The notes under the pieces: model-generated | The model's input: the letters and a program-made list of their open reading frames with translations, nothing else | Told to the model about the DNA's origin: nothing | Database searches by the model: none | Part shown: one piece after another, positions 26,397-36,288 of the stretch | Numbering within the stretch: the stretch's first letter is position 1 | How the letters are laid out: each line of letters begins with the position of its first letter | DNA from: Cohaesibacter sp. | Lineage (GTDB): Bacteria > Pseudomonadota > Alphaproteobacteria > Rhizobiales > Cohaesibacteraceae | Direction: 5' to 3' | Assembly (NCBI GenBank): GCA_025210795.1 | Contig: JAOAQZ010000020.1 | Location: forward strand, 1-64,000 | Length of the DNA: 64,000 nt | Translations under genes and position numbers: made by a program

Positions 26397-27668
26397 ATGG
26401 AAGCTGCGATCATTCTTGGCGCTTTGGTGGTTTTGCTGGGGCTGCGCGTGCCAGTTGCTTTTGCGCTTGGTGGCCTTGGCGTCATCTTATTGTGGTGGAA
26501 GGGCTTCCCCCTTGTCGGGGTGCCGCAGCGGCTTTATGGCACCATGGACAGTTTTGAGCTGTTGGCCGTGCCCATGTTCCTTCTGATGTCGGGCGTTCTG
26601 CTCAAGGGCGGTGTCGGGAAAGATCTTTTTGCGGCGGTTCAAAGCTGGGTCGGCCATTGGCCGGGTGGTCTTGGGGTTGCCACCATCATTTCTTGCGCGC
26701 TTTTTTCTGCCATTTCCGGCTCGTCCGTTGCAACCGCAGCCACCATCGGCACGGTGGCCCTGCCTGAGATGGAGCAGCGGGGTTATAATCGCTCCTTCAC
26801 CCTTGGCATGCTCGCGGCAGGGGGGACGCTTGGCATTCTCATCCCTCCGTCCATTCCGCTCATTCTGTATGGAGTGGTGACGGAAGAATCGATCCCCAGC
26901 CTGTTTTTGGCCGGCGTGGGGCCGGGCCTGTTTCTGGCGGGCCTCTTCATCATCTATGGCATGCTCTATTCCCGCTTTGGCGGCGGATATACACCAAGCC
27001 CCAAAGCAAACTGGGCCGAGCGCCGCCGCGCAACCCTGATGGCACTGCCTACCATTGCGCTGGCAGCAGCCATTATTGGCTCGATCTATGCCGGTATTGC
27101 CACTCCGTCAGAGAGTGCCGGTGTCGGCTTTGTACTGGCTCTTGCCATGACCTATGCCATGGGCCGGATGTCTTGGGACAAGGTCAAGGAAGCAACACAC
27201 AAGGCGATGATCACCACGATCATGATTTTCCTCATCATTGCCGGTGCCAAGGTCTTTTCCTATGCGATCACTCTCTTTCAAATCCCGCAAGATATCTCGG
27301 CCATGCTCACGGCGAATATTTCCGACCCCAACATCTTCATGCTGGCTGTCGGCGGCGTTTTGTTGCTGATGGGCTTCTTCCTTGAATCCATCTCCATGCT
27401 GCTGATTATGGTGCCAGTTCTCTATCCGTCCCTTGAGGCCATGGGTATTCACCCCATCTGGTTCGGTATCTTCTTTGTGGTCCTGATTGAAACGGCGTTG
27501 ATCACACCGCCTGTGGGCATGAATCTCTTTATCATTCAGGCCGTTGGTAAAGCCAAATTGCAGGAAGTTGTGCGCGGCGCGTGGCCATTTGCCTTGATGA
27601 TGCTGGGCACGGCCGCTCTTTTGTGGTTCTGGCAGGATCTGGCCCTTTATTTTGCGTTCAAATTCTAG
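26397..27668 (+). CDS. TRAP transporter large permease, DctM family
   Basis: 423 aa from ATG 26397, preceded by ACAGGAT. About 12 hydrophobic helices are predicted. DctM hallmarks include SAISGSSVATAATIGTVALP, GGTLGILIPPSIPLILYGVV, ATPSESAGVGFVLAL and the late block GMNLFIIQAVGK. It forms the ion-coupled channel with the DctQ subunit; substrate choice is set by the DctP protein. Last gene of the TRAP operon, followed by a strong terminator. Confidence 0.94.
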   Translation: MEAAIILGALVVLLGLRVPVAFALGGLGVILLWWKGFPLVGVPQRLYGTMDSFELLAVPMFLLMSGVLLKGGVGKDLFAAVQSWVGHWPGGLGVATIISCALFSAISGSSVATAATIGTVALPEMEQRGYNRSFTLGMLAAGGTLGILIPPSIPLILYGVVTEESIPSLFLAGVGPGLFLAGLFIIYGMLYSRFGGGYTPSPKANWAERRRATLMALPTIALAAAIIGSIYAGIATPSESAGVGFVLALAMTYAMGRMSWDKVKEATHKAMITTIMIFLIIAGAKVFSYAITLFQIPQDISAMLTANISDPNIFMLAVGGVLLLMGFFLESISMLLIMVPVLYPSLEAMGIHPIWFGIFFVVLIETALITPPVGMNLFIIQAVGKAKLQEVVRGAWPFALMMLGTAALLWFWQDLALYFAFKF

Positions 27669-27707
27669 AACCGGATTTGTCTTTTCAAATTTAATCCTTA
27701 TGCAAAT

Positions 27708-27734
27708 AAAAGCCCGCTTCATGCGGGCTTTTTA
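27708..27734. terminator. Terminator between dctM and ridA
   Basis: AAAAGCCCGC-TTCAT-GCGGGCTTTTT, a compact stem with A/T flanks, lies 40 bp after the dctM stop and 28 bp from the convergent RidA gene. It could act in both directions. Confidence 0.88.
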
Positions 27735-27761
27735 CGTTCTGTCTGAGCAACCAGAGCTTGG

Positions 27762-28145
27762 CTAGCTACTCTTTTTGGCCGTCACTTCAATTTCGATTTT
27801 CATCTCCGGCCGCAACAAATCACAGATGATAAGGGTCGCTGCCGGGCGAATGTCCCCAAGATAATGGCCAAAAACCGGAAACACCGCATCGGCATAGCTC
27901 CTGGATGTCACGTAATATTTAATACGTACAATATCCTCAAGCTTAAACTGCGCTTCAGTAAGAACCTGACGAATAGTGGCAAAGCAATTATGCGCTTGAT
28001 CAACCACATTATCTGGCATGCTCATTGTCTTGTAGTCATAGCCTGTAGTGCCTGAAACAAAGCACCAGTTTCCGTCCACGATGGCGCGCGAATAACCAGC
28101 TTCCTTCTCCATATCAGAGCCAGTTGAAATGCGTAATATACCCAT
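27762..28145 (-). CDS. RidA/YjgF-family protein
   Basis: 127 aa from ATG 28145, preceded by AGGAGG at optimal spacing. Rid-family fold with the catalytic-region arginine in DIRPAATLIICDLL and the C-terminal strand MKIEIEVTA. Enzymatic Rid proteins hydrolyse reactive imine/enamine intermediates of PLP enzymes in the cytoplasm; many subfamilies have no known reaction. Convergent with the TRAP operon, so probably transcribed alone. Whether its role relates to the transported compound is unknown. Confidence 0.88.
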   Translation of the reverse strand: MGILRISTGSDMEKEAGYSRAIVDGNWCFVSGTTGYDYKTMSMPDNVVDQAHNCFATIRQVLTEAQFKLEDIVRIKYYVTSRSYADAVFPVFGHYLGDIRPAATLIICDLLRPEMKIEIEVTAKKSS

Positions 28146-28290
28146 TCATGATCCTCCTATAAGTTTTTTTACTGAGACAAAATAGAATAAAAATATTTTA
28201 AATTTTGCGAATATTAAAGTTTCTTACTTTGTTAACTATCATGTGGTTGAATTTTTTTGATTTAATCTATTCAAAGAAGTTGAGCCGCCC

Positions 28291-30276
28291 ATGTCCCTCC
28301 GAAATCGCTTCATTGTCACACTCTCGGGCATTGTTTTTGCTGTCCTGTGTTTGATGACCATAATAACCGGCTTTGTAATCAGTGATTTGATTGATACAGC
28401 TCAGCAGCGTGAGTTGAAGGCTTATATTGCGCAGCTTGATAGCCGGATCGAGAACTGGAACCGCGATGCGGTGAACAGGGCGGCGCTTGTTGCGGGTATT
28501 CCTGCGGTGCAGCAGGCAATGGCAGACCGCGACCGGGAGCAATTGGGGGCTTTGTTCAATAAAGGATTCTCAAGCTGGAAGCAACAAAATGGTGTGCGTC
28601 AGTTCCAGTTCCATCTGCCCCCCGCAACCTCCTTTTTGCGTGTTCATAAACCACAAAAATTTGGTGATGATCTGTCAGGCTTCCGTAAAACGGTTGTGGC
28701 AACCAATACAGACAAAAATACAATTATGGGGCTTGAGCGGGGCCGCGCGGGCATCGGGGTGCGCGGGGTTGTTCCCATTGCCCATGAGGGCGATCATGTT
28801 GGCTCAATCGAGTTCGGTCTTTCATTTGGTAAGGATTTCTTCCAAGTCTTTACCGACAAAAGCGGTGTGAAAACCGAATTTTATTTGCTCCCCAATACCA
28901 GTTTTGAGCAATTCGGTGCCAAGGCGGCAGAGATTGCTCTTATGGCCAGCACCACAGGAGAAGACGCGCTTTTGGGCAATGAGCAGTTGCTAAGCGCAGT
29001 GAAAGACACCGTGATCCTTGAGGATCTGACCCTTGCGGGCGAGAGCTATGCTTCGGCCCTTCATCCCATCCGGGATTTTTCGGGCAAACCCATTGGTCTT
29101 TTGCATGTTCTGGTGCCTGCGAGCTATTTTGTAACGGTCTGGACCAATTATCTGATGATCAGCGGGGCCATTCTCTTCGCATTGATCGCAATTGGCGGGC
29201 TTATCGGCTATTGGCAGTCCCATTCCATCACCGCACCTCTCTCTCGCTTGCAAAAGTCCATGTCGGCGCTGTCGTCTGGCCAGCTGACCTGCACAATTGA
29301 AGATCAGGAGCGTCGGGACGAGATTGGCAAAATGGCCCGCTCGCTTGAAGTCTTCCGCGAAAAAGCCAAATTGGCAGATGACTTGTCTCATGAGCAGCAG
29401 GCAAGCCGTGATCAGGAAGACGTCCGCCACCAGAAAGTGCATGAATTGGTGGTCGGGTTTGATGCGGCCATTCAGCAAACCCTTGTTGAGGTGAGCGAGA
29501 ATGCCAAACGTATGGAAGATGATGCGCAAGTGCTGACCTCTATCGCGCAGGATACTTCTGAACGAGCCAATGAGGCCGATGGAGCATCCGGTCAGGCAGC
29601 TGATTCGGTTCAGACCGTAGCGACTGCAACGGAAGAGCTGGCCGCAGCTATTGGTGATATCAACCAGCAGGTGGAACAGACCCAGCATATCGTCAATGAA
29701 GCGACCAAGGCGGCTGAGACTTCCAACGTCAAGGTCCAAAGCCTTGAACATGCCTCCAGCAAAATTGGCGAAGTGGTCAGCCTTATTCGCGATATTGCCG
29801 AGCAAACCAATTTGCTGGCGCTCAATGCAACCATTGAGGCGGCACGAGCAGGCGAGATGGGCAAGGGCTTTGCTGTTGTTGCCTCTGAGGTAAAAGAGCT
29901 TGCGACCCAGACCTCTAAAGCCACAGAGGAAATTTCCCAGCAGATTCATGATATTCAGGATTCGAGCCGCGATGCAGTGTCTTCAATCGGCGCTATTGCC
30001 AAAATCATGGAAGATGTCTCCTCTTACACGGCTTCTATCGCCAGCGCGGTCAACCAGCAAGGCACCGCAACGAGCGAGATTGCCAATTCGGTCCAAACAG
30101 CATCGCAAGGCACTCAAACCGTAGCCTCCAATATGAGCGAGGTGACAACCAAGGCGGGCGAGACCACCCACCGCGCTGATGATGTGCTCAAAAGCTCGCG
30201 CAACGTTGCCGGACAAGCAGGCGAGCTGCGCCAGATGGTTGGCTCCTTCCTTCAGGATGTTCAGCGCTCGTTCTAG
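28291..30276 (+). CDS. Methyl-accepting chemotaxis protein with dCache-type sensor
   Basis: 661 aa. Transmembrane helices at about 8-32 and 285-308 bracket a periplasmic sensor domain. That domain contains [20 protein letters not shown] and [19 protein letters not shown], features I associate with the dCache_3 double-Cache family. A HAMP domain (about 310-365) and a long methyl-accepting coiled coil follow. The signalling tip [20 protein letters not shown] is perfectly conserved, with [16 protein letters not shown] after it. No NWETF-type receptor-binding pentapeptide is present at the C-terminus. It would report a periplasmic ligand to CheA/CheW encoded elsewhere. Single gene with its own terminator. 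Confidence 0.95.
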   Translation: MSLRNRFIVTLSGIVFAVLCLMTIITGFVISDLIDTAQQRELKAYIAQLDSRIENWNRDAVNRAALVAGIPAVQQAMADRDREQLGALFNKGFSSWKQQNGVRQFQFHLPPATSFLRVHKPQKFGDDLSGFRKTVVATNTDKNTIMGLERGRAGIGVRGVVPIAHEGDHVGSIEFGLSFGKDFFQVFTDKSGVKTEFYLLPNTSFEQFGAKAAEIALMASTTGEDALLGNEQLLSAVKDTVILEDLTLAGESYASALHPIRDFSGKPIGLLHVLVPASYFVTVWTNYLMISGAILFALIAIGGLIGYWQSHSITAPLSRLQKSMSALSSGQLTCTIEDQERRDEIGKMARSLEVFREKAKLADDLSHEQQASRDQEDVRHQKVHELVVGFDAAIQQTLVEVSENAKRMEDDAQVLTSIAQDTSERANEADGASGQAADSVQTVATATEELAAAIGDINQQVEQTQHIVNEATKAAETSNVKVQSLEHASSKIGEVVSLIRDIAEQTNLLALNATIEAARAGEMGKGFAVVASEVKELATQTSKATEEISQQIHDIQDSSRDAVSSIGAIAKIMEDVSSYTASIASAVNQQGTATSEIANSVQTASQGTQTVASNMSEVTTKAGETTHRADDVLKSSRNVAGQAGELRQMVGSFLQDVQRSF

Positions 30277-30291
30277 GCACAACGTAATAGA

Positions 30292-30352
30292 GACAAAATA
30301 TAAGAATGAGCCGGAGGTTATGCACCTTCGGCTCATTCTTATATTGTCTTTT
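30292..30352 (+). terminator. Long-stem terminator after the chemoreceptor gene
   Basis: A stem of about 25 bp (GACAAAATATAAGAATGAGC... with a near-perfect complement, 30292-30318 and 30323-30348) ends in TTTT, 15 bp after the stop. It is unusually long for this window. Confidence 0.88.
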
Positions 30353-30432
30353 GGCCGTAAATCTGCTTTGCCTGAAGGTGGTGCGAAGACAATTAATTTG
30401 TCCGTTGTAAAACGGTTTGATGGAGTTTGAAC

Positions 30433-30873
30433 ATGGGCGTATTTGATTTTATTAAATCTGTTGGCGAGAAAATCGGCATCACTTCCGAAGATGAGTCCCC
30501 GGCAGCAGAAGATTTGAAGGCCGAAGTTGAAAAGCATGGTCTGGAAGCTCAAAATCTCGATATTCAGGTTGAAGGCGACACCGTGAAAGTGGCTGGCGCG
30601 ACCGAGAGCAGTTCTTTGCGCGAAAAGATCGTTCTTGCCTTGGGCAACACATTGGGCATTTCCAAGGTGGAAGAAAACATCGAAGTCAGCAACGAAGAGC
30701 CTGAGGCGACTTTCTATACCGTGCAAAAAGGCGATACCCTTTGGGCAATTTCGGCTGAGCATTATGGAAATGGTGCCAAATATGAAGGCATTTTTGAAGC
30801 CAACAAACCAATGCTGACCCATCCAGACAAGATCTATCCAGGTCAGGTCCTGCGCATTCCGTCACTGGACTAA
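30433..30873 (+). CDS. kbp: BON-LysM protein, Kbp/YgaU family (potassium-binding protein)
   Basis: 146 aa from ATG 30433 (GGAG upstream; an in-frame TTG at 30427 is less likely). It aligns along its whole length with E. coli Kbp/YgaU (149 aa): N-terminal MGVFDFIKSVGEKIG, a BON domain (about 20-85) and a C-terminal LysM domain (about 95-145). The end of LysM, IFEANKPMLTHPDKIYPGQV, is nearly identical to YgaU. Kbp is a soluble cytoplasmic protein that binds K+ in E. coli. There is no signal peptide here either, so a peptidoglycan-binding role for the LysM domain is unlikely. Confidence 0.93.
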   Translation: MGVFDFIKSVGEKIGITSEDESPAAEDLKAEVEKHGLEAQNLDIQVEGDTVKVAGATESSSLREKIVLALGNTLGISKVEENIEVSNEEPEATFYTVQKGDTLWAISAEHYGNGAKYEGIFEANKPMLTHPDKIYPGQVLRIPSLD

Positions 30874-30904
30874 CTATCTCATTGCTGTATGGCAAGAAAG
30901 ATCG

Positions 30905-30930
30905 AGGCGGGGCATGGCTCCGCCTTTTTT
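30905..30930 (+). terminator. Terminator after kbp
   Basis: AGGCGG...CCGCCT with a 9-base GC-rich loop, followed by TTTTT, 32 bp after the stop. Confidence 0.8.
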
Positions 30931-30968
30931 GCGGGCGCAATAAAATTTAGAGAGAGGCAAGGCGCATT

Positions 30969-33026
30969 ATGAATTGGCAATTGGAGAGCGAGTGGCAAGA
31001 TCGGAAACCATCGGGCGGCGCAGACACTGGAGTTATGCAGCTTGTCTTGCGCGGCCAGTCCCCGTCTTGCGCGCTCCCCGCTACCAGCCGCCTTGCCTAT
31101 ACGGCCATTACGCGTATTCCTCCCGGAACCGAGCTTGAAAATGCCCGCTTTGTCACCCGCACCGCCAATTATCATGAAGTGTCCCCGCTTCAAGATCTGG
31201 AGCCAGCTTCAGACCATGAAGCAGGTGAGGGCCTTGTCTGGACCTTTACGATCCCTCAGCTCAGCCATCAGCCCCTTCACTTTACAGACGGGCCAACCGG
31301 TGCCTTTCTAATCCATGAAGATGGCAGCACCGAAGCCATTGACTGCACTCCGCTCACGCGTGAGGGGGAGGCTATAGGTGAGCCAATACCCTTCCTTGAC
31401 GAGGAAGCCAAACTAGGACCTGTGCCGCCGGAGAAGGAGAGGGCGGCAGCTGCCCAGCGTCCACCCTTGGGGCTTTTGCCATGGCCGGAAATTGCTCGCA
31501 TTGAAAGTTGGGCCGATACCGCTCCCTTTGGCTTTTATTTGCGTGATGGAGATCTGTGTGAGCGGGTAAATTCGCTCATCACTCGCCTCTTTGGCCCCAT
31601 AGAGCCGCCGCTTTTTTCATCTCTGGAAGCTGACTATCTGATGTCGGTCAGCCTGACCTATTATGATGACGACGAGGGGGACGAAGAAGGCGAGGGGGAC
31701 GCAAGCGAAGAAGAAATGGATGAGGACGAGGCCGATAGCTTCCTGCTGGATTTCCAGCATGATCTTATCATGCTAACCGCAGATCAGGGCGAGGCATGCC
31801 TTTATGCCCTCATCGCTCTTGCGCAAATGACCCTTGCCACCCGCAAAGATCCGCAGCTTTATCGCTTCCCCAAAGAAGGAATGATCATTGATAGCCCTCG
31901 TTTTGGCTGGCGCGGCATGCATCTTGACGTCTCGCGTCAGCTTTATAGTAAAAAGGATATCCTTGATTTTCTTGATATTCTGGCATGGAACCGCTTCAAT
32001 CGCTTCCATTGGCATTTGAGTGATGATGAAGGCTGGCGGCTGGAAAGCAAGGCCTATCCGTGGCTGACGGAAGTCGGGGCCTATCGCGGCCATGGTTTGC
32101 GGCTCAAACCCCAGCATGGCTCGGGCCCCGATCGCCACGGGGGCTTTTTCTCTCATGAGGATGTGAAGGATATTCTCGCTCGCGCAGAGGAGCTTTGCAT
32201 CATTGTGGTGCCCGAGATTGATATTCCCGGCCATTGCAATGCAGCCCTTGTTGCCATCAATGATCTGGTTGATCCAAGCGCCCTTGATGGGGGTGCCTCT
32301 GTGCAAGGCTATGTCAATAATGCGCTTAATCCCGGCTTGGCGGCAACATGGCGTTTCCTTGAAACCATCTTTGATGAGGTTGCCGAGCTGTTTCCCTCGC
32401 CGTGGATCCATATCGGAGGCGATGAGGTGGCTGATCAGGCCTGGCGCGGCTCGCAAGCCGCCATGAGCTGGGCCAAAGCCAAAGGGCTGGTGGATGAGAC
32501 GGGCGAGCCGGATACCATCGCCATGCAATCAAGAATTCTGTCCTTTGTTCAGGCGCATCTCGCAAAAAGGGGCAAGGCCTGCCTTGCTTGGGAAGATGCA
32601 GCCAAAGGCGCAGGAATTGGACGGCAAGATACAGCCATCATGGCTTGGCTGAAGGCAGAAAGCGGCCCCGCCTTGGCGGACAAGGGTTATGAGGTGATCA
32701 TGACACCGGGTGAGGCCTATTATCTTGATATGGCCCATTGCGAGGATTGGCAGGAGCCGGGCCTGAGCTGGGCTGGAACTACTTCGGTAGAGGAATGCTA
32801 TGAGTTTGAGCCTGCAGAAGGCTTTTCAGCCGAGCAAGAGGCAAAACTGATTGGCATTCAGGGATGCATCTGGAGCGAAAATCTGACCAGTCGGGCGCGG
32901 TTCAATCATATGGTCTTTCCCCGCCTCTCTGCGATTGCGGAGCGGGCCTGGACAGAGCGTGAGAAGAAGGATTGGGCCAGTTTCCGTGGCCGTGTGGGCC
33001 TTATGCCCAAAATGCCGCTGATGTGA
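30969..33026 (+). CDS. Cytoplasmic beta-N-acetylhexosaminidase, glycoside hydrolase family 20
   Basis: 685 aa with no signal peptide. The GH20 TIM barrel runs from about residue 310 to 660, beginning at RFGWRGMHLDVSRQ. The catalytic Asp485-Glu486 pair lies in IHIGGDEVADQAW. FHWHLSDDEGWR and VVPEIDIPGHCNAAL are further family motifs, and IGIQGCIWSENL forms the C-terminal substrate wall. It should cleave terminal beta-linked GlcNAc/GalNAc from imported chito-oligosaccharides or wall fragments. The N-terminal half is poorly conserved. Residues about 231-258 form a very acidic Asp/Glu tract (DDDEGDEEGEGDASEEE and on) inside the GH20b-like domain, which is unusual. About 115 bp before an FAA hydrolase gene on the same strand. 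Confidence 0.92.
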   Translation: MNWQLESEWQDRKPSGGADTGVMQLVLRGQSPSCALPATSRLAYTAITRIPPGTELENARFVTRTANYHEVSPLQDLEPASDHEAGEGLVWTFTIPQLSHQPLHFTDGPTGAFLIHEDGSTEAIDCTPLTREGEAIGEPIPFLDEEAKLGPVPPEKERAAAAQRPPLGLLPWPEIARIESWADTAPFGFYLRDGDLCERVNSLITRLFGPIEPPLFSSLEADYLMSVSLTYYDDDEGDEEGEGDASEEEMDEDEADSFLLDFQHDLIMLTADQGEACLYALIALAQMTLATRKDPQLYRFPKEGMIIDSPRFGWRGMHLDVSRQLYSKKDILDFLDILAWNRFNRFHWHLSDDEGWRLESKAYPWLTEVGAYRGHGLRLKPQHGSGPDRHGGFFSHEDVKDILARAEELCIIVVPEIDIPGHCNAALVAINDLVDPSALDGGASVQGYVNNALNPGLAATWRFLETIFDEVAELFPSPWIHIGGDEVADQAWRGSQAAMSWAKAKGLVDETGEPDTIAMQSRILSFVQAHLAKRGKACLAWEDAAKGAGIGRQDTAIMAWLKAESGPALADKGYEVIMTPGEAYYLDMAHCEDWQEPGLSWAGTTSVEECYEFEPAEGFSAEQEAKLIGIQGCIWSENLTSRARFNHMVFPRLSAIAERAWTEREKKDWASFRGRVGLMPKMPLM

Positions 33027-33143
33027 CGGGCGTGAAGGCAAATATGTAAGGGGACCATCACCTATTGGAAGGGGGGCAATCCTCGCGACTGTCTCAAGAA
33101 GCGCCAAAGCCAAAAGACAATACCTAAAAGAGGGTGAGAGAGC

Positions 33144-33839
33144 ATGACACAGACCTTTGCAATTGATATTGGCGGCCCCGCCAGCATTCCGCTTACAGGG
33201 GCTGACAGCACCTTTCCTATCAACCGCATTTTCTGCGTTGGGCGCAATTATGCAGCCCATGCACGCGAAATGGGGGCAAATCCCGATCGTGAGCCTCCTT
33301 TTTTCTTCTCCAAACCAGCCGATGCGGTGCTAACTGGCAGCACTTGCACCATGCCTTACCCGCCTATGACACATGATATGCATCATGAGGTTGAGCTGGT
33401 GATTGGCCTTAAAAAAGGCGGCAGGGATATAGCCCCTGATGATGCACTCTCCCACATCTACGGGGTGGCCTTGGGGCTTGATTTTACCCGCCGTGATATG
33501 CAGGCCGAAGCCAAGAAAACCGGCCGTCCGTGGGATATGAGCAAGGGCTTTGATGCCTCTGCCATTATCGGGGAAATGCTGCCTGTTATGGGGCAGGATG
33601 TACCGCAAACCGGCACCATTGCGCTGAGCGTCAATGACGTGCTTGCGCAAAAAGGTGATTTGTCTGACATGATCTGGTCAATCCCTGAAGTGATTGCCGA
33701 ATTGTCCCGCTATCTCACCTTGCGCCCCGGCGATCTTATCTTTACCGGAACGCCGGAAGGGGTTGGGCCAGTGGTTAAAGGCGATGTGCTCAAAGCCAGC
33801 CTTGAGGGCGTGCCGGATCTGACCGTCTTGATCGCCTAA
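33144..33839 (+). CDS. Fumarylacetoacetate hydrolase-family protein (fumarylpyruvate hydrolase-like)
   Basis: 231 aa. FAH C-terminal fold: IFCVGRNYAAHAREMG near the start, metal-binding Glu residues in HHEVELVIGL, DFTRRDMQ, and the end GDLIFTGTPEGVGPV. Family members hydrolyse C-C bonds of acylpyruvates in aromatic degradation, or act as oxaloacetate decarboxylase/tautomerase. The closest overall resemblance is to the small fumarylpyruvate hydrolase/FAHD1-type proteins. The exact substrate is not determined. A GAGGGTGAGAG stretch precedes the ATG. Confidence 0.9.
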   Translation: MTQTFAIDIGGPASIPLTGADSTFPINRIFCVGRNYAAHAREMGANPDREPPFFFSKPADAVLTGSTCTMPYPPMTHDMHHEVELVIGLKKGGRDIAPDDALSHIYGVALGLDFTRRDMQAEAKKTGRPWDMSKGFDASAIIGEMLPVMGQDVPQTGTIALSVNDVLAQKGDLSDMIWSIPEVIAELSRYLTLRPGDLIFTGTPEGVGPVVKGDVLKASLEGVPDLTVLIA

Positions 33840-33896
33840 CCGGCAGCAGATCAGGCGAGCTATATAGTCGCCTGCCCTTCTATGATCATTAAAAAG

Positions 33897-33924
33897 AAAA
33901 TCCCCGCCAAGGGACGGGGATTTT
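33897..33924. terminator. Bidirectional terminator between the FAA hydrolase and NDUFA9-like genes
   Basis: AAAATCCCCG...CGGGGATTTT hairpin with a short loop and A/T flanks, placed between convergent genes. Confidence 0.88.
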
Positions 33925-33970
33925 CAATCATGTCTCAAGCGCCAGAGAGGCCAGCGCGGGAGAGTATAGC

Positions 33971-34945
33971 CTAGCGCGCGCGGTTAGCCTCATATTGGCC
34001 AGAAGCACGATAGCTCCAAAGATAGGAAGGAACCACAGCTTCCACGCTTTGGGGTGTCATGCCCAGCCCTTCAAAGGTAAGGCCAGCAGCTTTGGCTTCA
34101 TCACTGACAACATTGTCGCTTTTCAGCAACTCCACCTGATCGCAGGTAAGAACCGGATTTGGCATCATCTCGGTAAACCAGGCAAGAGCGGTTGCCACAC
34201 CAAAGGGCATTGGCAGCAGCAAGCGCTGGCGCTGGGTTTCTTCAAGCATCAGTTCGAGCAACTCTTTGAAGGTCTTCTCTTCAGGGCCGCCCAGCTCATA
34301 GGTTTTGCCAGCCTCAAGCTTACCCTCAACACCGCGGGCGATAACCTCGGCAACGTCACCAACAAAAGCTGGCTGAAACTTGTTCATCCCGCCGCCAATC
34401 AAAGGCAAGGCAACAGAAAAGCGGCTCATCTGCGCAAACTTGTTAAAGAAACCATCGTCCGAGCCAACGAGCAGGGAAGGGCGAATGACAATGGCGTCAG
34501 GCAAAGCCTCTTGCACAGCTTTCTCGCCAGCAGCTTTTGAGCGGGCATAAGCGGAGGTGGAATTCTGATCTGCGCCAATGGCAGAGATTTGAACCAGAGT
34601 TTTAAGACCAGCCTTTGCCGTGGCTTTGGCAATGGCTGCCGCCCCGTCGCGGTGAACCTCGTCAAAGCCCTGCTTTGAAGTCTCGTGCAGGATGCCAACC
34701 AGATTGACAACCGCATCAGCTCCTTCTATTGCGCGCTCGATAGACCAGTCATGGCGCAAATTGGCCTGTACCGGAAAAATCTGGCCAACGCCCCCTTGCG
34801 GCTGCATAAAGCCGGCCAGCTCAGGGCGCCGCACTGCAATGCGAACGCGATAGCCGCGCTTTGCCAAAGCACGAACAACGTGGCGGCCCAAAAAGCCTGA
34901 TCCACCAAATACAGTAACAATCTTTGACGATTGGTTTGCCATCAT
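33971..34945 (-). CDS. NDUFA9-like NAD(P)-binding protein (complex I-associated)
   Basis: 324 aa. Extended short-chain dehydrogenase fold with the nucleotide motif TVFGGSGFLGRHVVRALAKR at residues about 10-30. AVVNLVGILHE and YARSKAAGEKAVQEALP (active-site YxxxK-like) are characteristic of the NDUFA9/39-kDa complex I subunit family of alphaproteobacteria and mitochondria. In bacteria it is thought to be structural or NADPH-binding rather than a dedicated dehydrogenase. It is not next to nuo genes here. ATG 34945 gives MMANQSSKIV; the second ATG is equally possible. Confidence 0.9.
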   Translation of the reverse strand: MMANQSSKIVTVFGGSGFLGRHVVRALAKRGYRVRIAVRRPELAGFMQPQGGVGQIFPVQANLRHDWSIERAIEGADAVVNLVGILHETSKQGFDEVHRDGAAAIAKATAKAGLKTLVQISAIGADQNSTSAYARSKAAGEKAVQEALPDAIVIRPSLLVGSDDGFFNKFAQMSRFSVALPLIGGGMNKFQPAFVGDVAEVIARGVEGKLEAGKTYELGGPEEKTFKELLELMLEETQRQRLLLPMPFGVATALAWFTEMMPNPVLTCDQVELLKSDNVVSDEAKAAGLTFEGLGMTPQSVEAVVPSYLWSYRASGQYEANRAR

Positions 34946-35175
34946 TTTTCTGGTCCCTTTGCGAGCAAACGCAGCTGGTATTGGTTCCTTGCATAACCAA
35001 TACCTCTTTCCCTTCTCAATAATCCTTCCACAGCGCTGTGTGAAGGGCAGAAAGGCAGACTTTCCCCGATACTGCGCCCATTGGGGGAAATTATCATGTT
35101 AATTGTGCACATTTTTCCATTCATCGCGTTGACAATGACCAAGGCTGGCCTTAAAAACCGCCTCACACCTGAGAT

Positions 35176-35262
35176 GCCCAGGTGGCGGAACTGGTAGACG
35201 CGCTAGCTTCAGGTGCTAGTTTCTGTATAGAAGTGGAGGTTCGAGTCCTCTCCTGGGCACCA
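35176..35262 (+). tRNA. tRNA-Leu (CAG)
   Basis: 87-nt class II tRNA. The acceptor stem GCCCAGG/CCTGGGC, a D-arm with GGTAGA, the anticodon loop TTCAGGT in stem CTAGC/GCTAG (anticodon CAG), a long variable arm and the T-arm GGAGGTTCGAGTCCTC are all present, and CCA is encoded. The surface-polysaccharide region begins right after it. Confidence 0.97.
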
Positions 35263-35299
35263 AAATCCCCGTTCGGTTCAGTCCGGCGGGGTTTTTTAT
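35263..35299 (+). terminator. Terminator after tRNA-Leu
   Basis: CCCCG...CGGGG stem followed by TTTTTT directly downstream of the tRNA. Confidence 0.8.
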
Positions 35300-35529
35300 T
35301 GCCTGAATTTACCCGTGTTTTCAATGAATTGATTGGGTCACGATCCAATCGCATACAGGGCTATTGAAGGAAGAGGTTTTCTCATCAACATTTTGAGATT
35401 TTTTGGAAACCCAATAGGTGTTCATACTCCGTTTTACTAAAACGGAAGATACTAACGACAGGTCCTAACCAAATGGGATGAGGGATCCCCAATACAACAA
35501 TCAAGCTCAATAAAGCTTCATGTGAAGGA

Positions 35530-36288
35530 TTAGCCCCAAATTTTCAATCTGACTTCAGCCCAACGTTTTGCAAGGCTCGATTTCATCCGCAGAAACCGCG
35601 TGACATATTTTTGGAAAAATGTCGTGTCTTGGTCATATTTCCAATAGCGATTGCCAATGTCCGAAAATAAGGGGTTATTTTCATCGGTACAATTGAGAGA
35701 AATGGCCGGATAGGGCTGAATGCTCCAGATCTCAACGCCGTGCTCGTAACTTCTATCCATCATGACATCAATTGCGCAGTGTAGTTTTTCGCAATAGGCA
35801 AGCAATTGGGCCACATTTTTTTTGCTGACAAGATAGGCAGAGGCATCCAGTGGCCCATAGGCCATCTTGTAGACCTTCTGACCAGATGGAAGCTGAAACA
35901 ACAAGCGCGATGGTCTGTCATGTTGACCAGACATTTTCAGCAACACATTATCGGGGATATTGATCGCGTCAAGCAAGGAAGGAATGCTGGCCTCAAGGGT
36001 CACATCATCTTCCATGATCACATAAGCATCGACCGTTTCATCTTGCAACAAATTGCGCCAGAGTTGAATATGGCTTAATGCACATGCCAGTTCAGTGGGC
36101 ATAAGAGGCCGCCCCCAATGAGCGCGGGTTCGCTCCGGGTCGTAAGAGTTGGGAACCTGGCTTATAGTGTCAGGTGTTATTGCTTCGAAGATTTCGAGCG
36201 GAATTGAGAATTTCGCACATTGCTGATGAATTCTATCTCTGCGAAAGGTGTTTGATTTAACATTGATCGCAAAATAACGCACTCGCAT
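35530..36288 (-). CDS. Glycosyltransferase family 25 (LPS-type) protein
   Basis: 252 aa from ATG 36288, the position where GT25 similarity begins (MRVRYFAINVKSNTFRRDRI). The frame stays open to 36426, but that part is not family-like. Key motifs are ELACALSHIQLWRNLL and the EDD metal-binding site in VIMEDDVTL, typical of the LgtB/LpsA-type family that transfers galactose or another hexose in LPS-core synthesis. Cytoplasmic or peripheral membrane enzyme. It stands at the left end of the polysaccharide region, transcribed toward the tRNA-Leu gene; donor and acceptor sugars are unknown. Confidence 0.9.
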   Translation of the reverse strand: MRVRYFAINVKSNTFRRDRIHQQCAKFSIPLEIFEAITPDTISQVPNSYDPERTRAHWGRPLMPTELACALSHIQLWRNLLQDETVDAYVIMEDDVTLEASIPSLLDAINIPDNVLLKMSGQHDRPSRLLFQLPSGQKVYKMAYGPLDASAYLVSKKNVAQLLAYCEKLHCAIDVMMDRSYEHGVEIWSIQPYPAISLNCTDENNPLFSDIGNRYWKYDQDTTFFQKYVTRFLRMKSSLAKRWAEVRLKIWG

